NCBI GenBank assembly: GCA_945872285.1
Contig: CAMBZR010000076.1
Coordinates: 1 to 14,170 of the forward strand
Direction: 5' to 3'
DNA: 14,170 nucleotides
From: Bordetella parapertussis
GTDB taxonomy: Bacteria; Pseudomonadota; Gammaproteobacteria; Burkholderiales; Burkholderiaceae_B
Shown here: positions 9,295 through 14,170 of the stretch, one piece after another
How positions within the stretch are numbered: position 1 is the first letter of the stretch
Layout of the letters: every line of letters begins with the position of its first letter
Translations under genes and position numbers: made by a program
The notes under the pieces: model-generated
Seen by the model: the letters and a program-made list of their open reading frames with translations, nothing else
Databases searched by the model: none
Told to the model about the DNA's origin: nothing

Positions 9295-9678
9295 TTAGTT
9301 TCTCCAGAGGGTGTGTACAAAGTACACGACTGACCCAGCCAACCACAGGATAGTGAGGACCAGCAACAATAAACGAATACCTACGGGCTTGACGTAATCC
9401 ATCCAGATGTCGCGAATACCGATCCAGGCATGCCAGGCTAGCGAGAGCATCGCTAAAGTGGCCAGCACCTGCCCCACGGGGACATCAAAAATGGTGAAGG
9501 TAAAGAGGTTCTTCCAATTGGTGTACGTGAAGCCCGACATCGTCAGAATCCCCACCAGTAACACCAAGGTGTAAATCGCAAGAATGATCGCCGTGACGCG
9601 CTGGATGATAAATTCACCGGTGCCGTAATGCGCCCCCACTACCAGACGTTTAGGGCCGATTTTTTCGATTGGGACCAT
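9295..9678 (-). CDS. sdhD: Succinate dehydrogenase membrane anchor subunit SdhD
   Basis: Small hydrophobic anchor (127 residues) that, with SdhC, binds heme b and ubiquinone in the inner membrane. Three membrane segments are visible at about 26-47, 66-88 and 101-122. The segment AWHAWIGIRDIWMDYVKP (81-98) is the family signature; H83 corresponds to the heme-region histidine and D94-Y95 to the quinone-site pair. Its ATG shares one base with the sdhC stop (TAATG), so the two are translationally coupled, and its stop lies three bases before the sdhA GTG. Sequence identity of such anchors is always low; position and the HAWIG...DY motif make the call firm. Confidence 0.93.
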   Translation of the reverse strand: MVPIEKIGPKRLVVGAHYGTGEFIIQRVTAIILAIYTLVLLVGILTMSGFTYTNWKNLFTFTIFDVPVGQVLATLAMLSLAWHAWIGIRDIWMDYVKPVGIRLLLLVLTILWLAGSVVYFVHTLWRN

Positions 9679-10088
9679 TACCAGACTCCGAACAATTTAA
9701 GACCGAACACAACCGTAAGAGCGAGACTTACCCCAAGCACTGCGCTTGCGCTTTTAGCACCCGACTCTTTGTCAACGCCAATATGCAGGTCAAGCACCAG
9801 ATACCGAATGCCTGCGCAAAAGTGGTGCAGGTAGCCCCAGATCAAACCGAGCAGCACCAACTTCATGAGGGGGTGGCCCGTAACGGTCGACATCGCGGCG
9901 AAGCCCGCCTCTGAGCGAAAGCTCATGGCAAACAAAGCGATTAACAGCGGTAAGCATACAAACAAGGCAGCACCGCTAATTCGATGCAAGATCGAAACCT
10001 TGCCTGCCATTGGCAGACGGTAGTGCATCAAATCAGTCACATTAATATTGCGAAACTGAGGACGCGGCTTTGGGGCTGTGTCAGACAT
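9678..10088 (-). CDS. sdhC: Succinate dehydrogenase cytochrome b556 subunit SdhC
   Basis: Membrane anchor (136 residues) that ligates heme b and forms part of the ubiquinone site. The cytoplasmic N-terminus ends in SILHRISG (32-39), where S32 and R36 match the quinone-binding Ser and Arg of the family. Membrane segments lie at about 38-57, 73-93 and 112-133. The HHFCAGIRYLVLDLHIG motif (88-104) includes the heme histidine, most likely H89. It has GAGG five bases before the ATG, and its stop overlaps the sdhD start by one base. It is the first gene of the sdhCDAB-sdhE-gltA unit and follows the regulator gene by 89 bases on the same strand. Confidence 0.94.
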   Translation of the reverse strand: MSDTAPKPRPQFRNINVTDLMHYRLPMAGKVSILHRISGAALFVCLPLLIALFAMSFRSEAGFAAMSTVTGHPLMKLVLLGLIWGYLHHFCAGIRYLVLDLHIGVDKESGAKSASAVLGVSLALTVVFGLKLFGVW

Positions 10089-10136
10089 AACGACCTCGAT
10101 CTAAAAACGTTCTATTAGGATAAACACTATATTCTC

Positions 10137-10148
10137 GCCGATGTCGGC
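10137..10148. promoter_or_regulatory. Short inverted repeat upstream of sdhC
   Basis: The palindrome GCCGA-TG-TCGGC lies 49 bases before the sdhC ATG. A candidate -10 box TATAGT reads on the minus strand at 10131-10126, so the repeat would fall just upstream of it. No convincing -35 box at proper spacing is visible. Operator role is inference. Confidence 0.35.
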
Positions 10149-10166
10149 CAACGGTGGAAATCAGTC

Positions 10167-10183
10167 AATTAATGCAATTAATT
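10167..10183. repeat. AT-rich 17-base palindrome at the gntR stop, upstream of sdhC
   Basis: Arms of seven bases, AATTAAT and ATTAATT, flank a GCA centre. The site overlaps the TAA stop of the regulator gene (10180-10178) and lies about 80 bases before sdhC. It lacks the GC-rich stem and T-run of a terminator, so an operator for the sdh unit is possible; this is unproven. Confidence 0.4.
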
Positions 10184-10945
10184 CATACTGTTACGATAAT
10201 GATACTGATCAGTCACATAATGACCCAACCGTAATTCTACCGGACGATCTGCGTAAGTGTACGAGATACGATCCACTTTCAGTACAGGGGTATCTTTTGG
10301 AATTCTCAAAAGGCTACTGACATCGGCGTCGGCACTGACGGCGCGAAGCTTTTCTTCGGCGCGAACCATGCTGATCCCAAACTCGGTTTCTAAAAACGCG
10401 TAGAGCGGCCCCGAGTGACCATTCAGCAAGTCAACGGTCAGGCCTTTAAACAACACGCCTGGCAAAAAAATATCATCGACCACAGTCGGCAAGCCCGCAA
10501 AGGACAGCAGTCGACGGATCGCCACAACAGGGTCACCTGTTTTTAACTCAAGCGCGCGCGCAATCTCAGCGCTCGCGCGCACCCGCTTGCAATCGAGTAT
10601 CTGACTTTCGGCGGGCTGTGGCTCACCTTGGTTGGGCGCGAGTCGCAAAAACCGAAAGCGCACACGCGCTTCGTGATGCGTCGAGACAAACGTACCCTTG
10701 CCCTGGCGACGGATTAACAGATTTTCGGCAGCGAGTTCATCGACGGCTTTACGCACCGTACCTTGACTCACTTGAAATCGCTGGGCTAATTCAGTTTCGC
10801 TGGGGATCGCCTCGCCGGGTTTCCAGTCACCGCGATCAAGCGACTGCACCAACAAATCTTTAATTTGTCGGTACAGGGGGCTAAACGCCGCAGCGCCCGT
10901 TGCACTTGCTGCAGACAAGGGTTTGCGGGCCGAGGCCTCAGACAT
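10178..10945 (-). CDS. GntR-family regulator with UTRA ligand-binding domain (HutC type)
   Basis: DNA-binding regulator of 255 residues. An N-terminal winged helix-turn-helix (about 21-88) begins with PLYRQIKDLL and includes IPSETELAQRF, VSQGTVRKAVDEL and the wing RRQGKGTFV. The C-terminal part (about 107-247) has UTRA features: PVVAIRRLLSFAGLPT, the run LYAFLETEFG and the closing LRLGHYVTDQYHY. This makes it a HutC-type protein and not the FadR type. The ATG at 10945-10943 is chosen because an upstream extension in frame would place the wHTH unusually far in and would cover a palindrome; the ribosome site is weak. It lies between sdhC (same strand, 89 bases downstream) and the divergent mdh, so TCA genes and its own promoter are likely targets. 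The effector cannot be told from sequence; I do not assign a symbol. Confidence 0.92.
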   Translation of the reverse strand: MSEASARKPLSAASATGAAAFSPLYRQIKDLLVQSLDRGDWKPGEAIPSETELAQRFQVSQGTVRKAVDELAAENLLIRRQGKGTFVSTHHEARVRFRFLRLAPNQGEPQPAESQILDCKRVRASAEIARALELKTGDPVVAIRRLLSFAGLPTVVDDIFLPGVLFKGLTVDLLNGHSGPLYAFLETEFGISMVRAEEKLRAVSADADVSSLLRIPKDTPVLKVDRISYTYADRPVELRLGHYVTDQYHYRNSMN

Positions 10946-10968
10946 CGTTAGGACGCTTTGAAAACATA

Positions 10969-10983
10969 GTGACATTGTGTCAC
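10969..10983. promoter_or_regulatory. Inverted repeat close to the gntR start
   Basis: GTGACA-TTG-TGTCAC is a perfect repeat with 6-base arms, 24 bases before the regulator's ATG. It would lie in its leader or promoter. It resembles a dimeric-regulator site in form, but spacing differs from the CRP consensus by one base, so no regulator is assigned. Confidence 0.4.
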
Positions 10984-11013
10984 ATGCGCCAGTGTCTGTC
11001 CACGACTCTTGTG

Positions 11014-11025
11014 TCTTATATAAGA
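11014..11025. promoter_or_regulatory. Candidate GntR operator in the gntR-mdh intergenic region
   Basis: TCTTATATAAGA is a perfect 12-base palindrome, 69 bases before the regulator's ATG. On the minus strand it contains TATAAG, a possible -10 box, so bound protein would block the regulator gene. It also abuts the predicted mdh promoter, whose -35 box begins 12 bases further on. Form and place fit a GntR-family site, but the family assignment of the motif is inference. Confidence 0.5.
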
Positions 11026-11036
11026 TATATGATAGG

Positions 11037-11065
11037 TTGACTCTGCACCTGTTTTGCTCTAGCAT
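11037..11065 (+). promoter_or_regulatory. Probable mdh promoter
   Basis: A -35 box TTGACT (11037-11042, five of six consensus bases) and a -10 box TAGCAT (11060-11065, four of six) are separated by exactly 17 bases. Transcription would start near 11072, leaving a leader of about 130 bases before mdh. Confidence 0.5.
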
Positions 11066-11081
11066 CGCGTTCGATATTCAA

Positions 11082-11112
11082 GCCTCCCCGCGCCCCAAAA
11101 GCGGGTCGAGGC
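11082..11112 (+). promoter_or_regulatory. Hairpin in the predicted mdh leader
   Basis: GCCTC and CCCGC (11082-11091) can pair with GCGGG and GAGGC (11101-11105 and 11108-11112), with a 9-base loop and a 2-base bulge. No T-run follows, so it is not a typical terminator. A pyrimidine-rich tract (about 11148-11170) lies between it and the mdh ribosome site. Confidence 0.4.
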
Positions 11113-11202
11113 AAAAACGCTAAACTGCCTGTTATTCGATGCGCGTGCCCTCTTTCCTCTTTTTACCTCTTAGCAATCTGCTTAGCCTTCTCGGAGAAAA
11201 CT

Positions 11203-12192
11203 ATGTCTAAACCCGCCGTGCGCGTTGCGGTTACCGGTGCTGCCGGTCAAATCGGTTACGCCCTCTTGTTTCGTATCGCTTCAGGCGAAATGCTCGGCAA
11301 AGATCAGCCTGTGATTCTGCAACTGCTCGAGATCCCCGACGAAAAAGCGCAAAAGGCGCTTAAAGGGGTCATGATGGAACTCGACGATTGCGCGTTTCCC
11401 CTGCTGCAATCGATGACCGCGCACGGCGACCCGCGCGAAGCGTTCAAAGAGGTCGAAGTGGCTTTGTTGGTGGGCTCGCGGCCACGTGGCCCCGGGATGG
11501 AACGCGCCGACTTACTGGCCGTCAACGCAGCGATTTTTACCGCTCAGGGCAAGGCCTTGAATGAAGTGGCGCACCGAAACGTCAAAGTCTTGGTCGTCGG
11601 GAACCCTGCCAATACCAATGCCTATATCGCCATGAAATCGGCCCCTGCGCTACCGGCCAAAAACTTTACCGCCATGCTGCGTCTAGACCACAACCGCGCG
11701 CTGTCGCAGTTAGCCGCCAAAATGGGCAAGCCCGTTGCAGACATTCAAAAACTGGCCGTTTGGGGCAATCATTCGCCCACAATGTACGCCGACTATCGCT
11801 TCGCCACAGTCGGAGGCCAAAGCGTTGAGAAACTCATCAACGACGCCACCTGGAACCGCGACGTATTCTTGCCAACGGTCGGCAAGCGCGGTGCCGCCAT
11901 CATTGAAGCGCGCGGGCTGTCCTCAGCGGCTTCGGCCGCCAATGCCGCGATCGATCACGTGCGCGACTGGGTGCTTGGCACAAACGGCAAATGGGTCACG
12001 ATGGGCATTGCCTCGGATGGCAGCTATGGCATTCCTGAAGGCACCATGTATGGCGTGCCGGTCACCTGCCAAGGCGGAGAATACCAACGCGTCACCGGCC
12101 TCGAGATCGACACCTTTTCGCGCGAGCGCATGGATTTGACGTTAAAAGAACTGCTTGAAGAACGCGACGCTGTTGCGCATCTGCTTAAATAA
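11203..12192 (+). CDS. mdh: Malate dehydrogenase, NAD-dependent, cytosolic-type family
   Basis: Converts malate to oxaloacetate with NAD+, supplying GltA. The 329-residue protein belongs to the cytoplasmic/chloroplast-type MDH group that many beta-proteobacteria use, and not to the shorter E. coli type (312 residues). Visible are the dinucleotide motif TGAAGQIG (11-18), the substrate-binding loop RPRGPGMER (93-101), [11 protein letters not shown] (131-141), and the catalytic pair D162 and H190 in RLDHNR and GNHSPTMY. The C-terminus [11 protein letters not shown] is intact. GGAG six bases before the ATG fixes the start. It is divergent from the regulator gene, 257 bases away, and is followed by a terminator-like hairpin and then prpB. 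Confidence 0.97.
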   Translation: MSKPAVRVAVTGAAGQIGYALLFRIASGEMLGKDQPVILQLLEIPDEKAQKALKGVMMELDDCAFPLLQSMTAHGDPREAFKEVEVALLVGSRPRGPGMERADLLAVNAAIFTAQGKALNEVAHRNVKVLVVGNPANTNAYIAMKSAPALPAKNFTAMLRLDHNRALSQLAAKMGKPVADIQKLAVWGNHSPTMYADYRFATVGGQSVEKLINDATWNRDVFLPTVGKRGAAIIEARGLSSAASAANAAIDHVRDWVLGTNGKWVTMGIASDGSYGIPEGTMYGVPVTCQGGEYQRVTGLEIDTFSRERMDLTLKELLEERDAVAHLLK

Positions 12193-12208
12193 GTCATCAT
12201 GCACCCCT

Positions 12209-12253
12209 AAAAATGACCCCCCCACAGACCTCGTCTGGAGGGTTCATTTTTTT
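12209..12253 (+). terminator. Imperfect terminator-like hairpin between mdh and prpB
   Basis: AAAAATGA (12209-12216) pairs with TCATTTTT (12244-12251); inside, CCC/GGG and CAGAC/GTCTG (12225-12229 with 12233-12237) close a 3-base loop, about 17 pairs in all with small internal loops. Seven T follow. It begins 16 bases after the mdh stop and ends only 20 bases before the prpB ATG, so read-through or an attenuator role for prpB is conceivable. Confidence 0.75.
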
Positions 12254-12273
12254 ATCTGTTCTTGGAGAAAGCA

Positions 12274-13167
12274 ATGTCTAAGCAAGCAACCGCCGGCGAA
12301 CGTTTTCGTGCAGCACTCGCGGCTGAGCAGCCCCTACAAATTATTGGCGCGAGCACCGCACATCACGCGTTACTCGCCAAGCGCGCTGGCTTTCACGCAA
12401 TCTATTTGTCAGGCGGAGGCGTGGCCGCGGGTTCTTTAGGCCTGCCCGACCTGGGCATCAATACCCTCGATGATGTCTTGACCGACGTACGTCGAATCAC
12501 AGACGTGTGCGACACACCGTTGATTGTTGATATCGATACCGGCTTTGGCCCCTCGGCGTTCAATATCGCCCGCACGATTCAAAGCCTGACTAAATTTGGT
12601 GCGGCAGGTTGCCACATCGAAGACCAGGTCGGCGCTAAGCGCTGCGGACATCGTCCTGGCAAAGAAATTGTCTCAACAGAGGAAATGCGCGACCGCGTAA
12701 AAGCCGCTGTTGATGCGCGCACGGACGACAGCTTTTATATCATCGCACGCACCGATGCAATCGCCTCGCACGGCGTGGATGCCGCCATTGAACGCGCGCT
12801 AGCCTGTATCGAAGCCGGCGCAGACGCCATCTTTGCAGAAGCAGCTTACGACCTCGCCACCTTCGAAAAATTTGGCAAAGCGGCGGGCGTGCCCTTGCTC
12901 GCCAACATCACCGAATTCGGCAAAACGCCTTTGTTTAGCGTCAAAGAACTCAAATCTGCCGGCGTTGGTATGGTGCTGTATCCGTTATCGGCCTTTCGCG
13001 CCGCCAACAAAGCCGCCGAAACGGTTTACCAAGCAGTGCGTCGCGATGGCCACCAGCGCAACGTCGTCGCCATGATGCAAACCCGCGATGAACTTTACGA
13101 CCGCATCAATTATCATGAGTTTGAAGGCAAACTCGATGTGCTGTTCGCCCAAGGCAAATCGAAATAA
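12274..13167 (+). CDS. prpB: 2-methylisocitrate lyase
   Basis: Cleaves 2-methylisocitrate to pyruvate and succinate, the last step of the methylcitrate route for propionyl-CoA. The 297-residue protein (296 in E. coli) has the isocitrate-lyase/PEP-mutase fold signature KRCGHR (122-127) with catalytic C124, metal-site residues D86 and D88 in VDIDTGFG, and E116 in HIEDQV. The sequence [18 protein letters not shown] (44-61) is characteristic of PrpB and separates it from true isocitrate lyase, which is much longer. The ATG at 12274 is preceded by GGAG with a 6-base gap; a TTG four codons earlier overlaps that ribosome site and is rejected. prpC follows after 20 bases, and mdh lies upstream behind a hairpin. 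Confidence 0.96.
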   Translation: MSKQATAGERFRAALAAEQPLQIIGASTAHHALLAKRAGFHAIYLSGGGVAAGSLGLPDLGINTLDDVLTDVRRITDVCDTPLIVDIDTGFGPSAFNIARTIQSLTKFGAAGCHIEDQVGAKRCGHRPGKEIVSTEEMRDRVKAAVDARTDDSFYIIARTDAIASHGVDAAIERALACIEAGADAIFAEAAYDLATFEKFGKAAGVPLLANITEFGKTPLFSVKELKSAGVGMVLYPLSAFRAANKAAETVYQAVRRDGHQRNVVAMMQTRDELYDRINYHEFEGKLDVLFAQGKSK

Positions 13168-13187
13168 TCTGATTAAGGACTGATCTT

Positions 13188-14170
13188 ATGGCACCCGCAA
13201 AAAAATCTAACGCTAAAACAGTTGCAGCGCCTGCAGACGTTGCTGCACCAACTGTCGTACCCACCTTTAAACCTAAAAAATCAGTCGCCCTGTCAGGCGT
13301 GACCGCGGGTAACACGGCGCTATGTACCGTGGGCCGCAGCGGCAACGACCTGCACTATCGCGGCTACGACGTGCTTGACTTCGCAGACACCAGCGAGTTC
13401 GAAGAAATCGCTCATTTGCTGATTCACGGAAAATTGCCCAACAAGGCTGAATTGGCCGCTTACAAAGACAAACTGCGCAACTTGCGCGGCTTGCCGGCAC
13501 AACTACAGACCGTGCTCGAATCACTGCCCGCAGCCAGCCATCCCATGGATGTCATGCGCACTGCGGCCTCGGCACTTGGCTGCATGCTGCCCGAAAAAGA
13601 AGATCACAACATACCAGACGCGCGCGATATCGCCGATCGTTTAATGGCTAATCTTGGGTCAGCACTGCTGTACTGGTATCACTTTAGCCACAACGGTCGC
13701 ATCATCGATGTACAAACCGACGACGACTCGATCGGTGAGCACTTCTTGCACCTGTTGCACGGCAAAAAGCCAAATGCCGACTGGGTGCGCGCAATGCACA
13801 CCTCGTTGAATTTGTACGCCGAGCACGAATTCAATGCCTCGACCTTCACGTGCCGCGTGATTGCTGGCACGGGGTCAGACATGTATTCGGCGATTGCTGG
13901 CGGCATTGGCGCGCTGCGCGGCCCCAAGCACGGCGGTGCCAACGAAGTGGCCTTCGAGATACAAAAACGCTACGAGGACCCTAACGAAGCCGAGGCCGAT
14001 ATTCGCGCGCGTATCGAAAACAAACAAGTGGTGATTGGCTTTGGCCATCCGGTTTACACGATTGCCGATCCGCGCAACAAGGTCATTAAAGACGTGGCGC
14101 TGCGTCTGTCCAAGAAAGCCGGCACCACCAAAATGTTTGACATCGCCGACCGCATCGAGGCTGTGATGTG
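13188..14170 (+). CDS. prpC: 2-methylcitrate synthase, N-terminal part, cut by the window edge
   Basis: Condenses propionyl-CoA with oxaloacetate to give 2-methylcitrate. The first 327 codons are in the window; the end, including the expected catalytic Asp, lies beyond it. The sequence KPKKSVALSGV (28-38), followed by the NTALCTVG and DLHYRGYD segments, is typical of PrpC and unlike GltA. H213 in AEHEFNAS, H248 in GPKHGGANE and H287 in GFGHPVY are the expected active-site and substrate histidines. The first 27 residues are a low-complexity Ala/Lys/Pro/Val tail, longer than the corresponding part of E. coli PrpC as I recall it. AAGGA eight bases before the ATG and a 20-base gap after prpB make it the second gene of a prpBC unit. 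Confidence 0.95.
   Translation, partial: MAPAKKSNAKTVAAPADVAAPTVVPTFKPKKSVALSGVTAGNTALCTVGRSGNDLHYRGYDVLDFADTSEFEEIAHLLIHGKLPNKAELAAYKDKLRNLRGLPAQLQTVLESLPAASHPMDVMRTAASALGCMLPEKEDHNIPDARDIADRLMANLGSALLYWYHFSHNGRIIDVQTDDDSIGEHFLHLLHGKKPNADWVRAMHTSLNLYAEHEFNASTFTCRVIAGTGSDMYSAIAGGIGALRGPKHGGANEVAFEIQKRYEDPNEAEADIRARIENKQVVIGFGHPVYTIADPRNKVIKDVALRLSKKAGTTKMFDIADRIEAVM

Noticed and set aside
10969..10983. CRP or FNR site near the regulator start
   Set aside because: The repeat has GTGA-N7-TCAC, not the N6 spacing of CRP, and does not contain the TTGAT half-sites of FNR.
10946..11065. A 40-codon upstream extension of the regulator
   Set aside because: It would run across both palindromes and the promoter region, and the winged helix would start unusually late.
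12262..12273. TTG start for prpB
   Set aside because: The TTG overlaps the GGAG ribosome site that serves the ATG at 12274.
1..14170. A new defence, mobile or biosynthetic system
   Set aside because: Every sizeable coding region is a recognised central-metabolism gene or its regulator; no transposase, integrase, repeat array or unknown gene cluster is visible.

Overview
The window is a block of core carbon metabolism from a beta-proteobacterium, most like the Alcaligenaceae (Bordetella/Achromobacter relatives). That placement rests on remembered family sequences, on the gene order (odhA-odhB-lpdA next to sdhCDAB-sdhE-gltA, a GntR regulator and mdh), and on protein details such as the cytosolic-type malate dehydrogenase and the glycine/proline insert before the lipoamide dehydrogenase disulfide. 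No search was run. No tRNA, rRNA, CRISPR array, insertion sequence or prophage gene was seen.

Layout. On the minus strand, reading right to left: a GntR/UTRA regulator (10945-10178), sdhC-sdhD-sdhA-sdhB-sdhE-gltA (10088-5162) ending at a strong hairpin terminator (5115-5143), then sucA-sucB-lpdA (4918 to the left edge, lpdA cut off) behind its own promoter region. On the plus strand: mdh (11203-12192), a terminator-like hairpin, then prpB-prpC (12274 to the right edge, prpC cut off). The regulator and mdh diverge from a 257-base intergenic region rich in inverted repeats.

How the genes work together. GltA, the 2-oxoglutarate dehydrogenase complex (SucA E1, SucB E2, Lpd E3), succinate dehydrogenase (SdhCDAB with the flavinylation factor SdhE) and malate dehydrogenase cover most of the TCA cycle. 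Aconitase, isocitrate dehydrogenase, succinyl-CoA synthetase and fumarase are not here. PrpC and PrpB begin and end the 2-methylcitrate route, which turns propionyl-CoA into pyruvate and succinate; the succinate feeds the SDH encoded alongside. The regulator lies between the two TCA arms and is a candidate to control one or both.

All genes look intact and conventional. I see no new biological system. The less ordinary signals are in non-coding DNA: a perfect 12-base palindrome in the gntR-mdh region, palindromes before sdhC, a sucA promoter whose -35 position is occupied by a palindrome and whose ribosome site abuts a hairpin, and a hairpin that leaves prpB little room for its own promoter.
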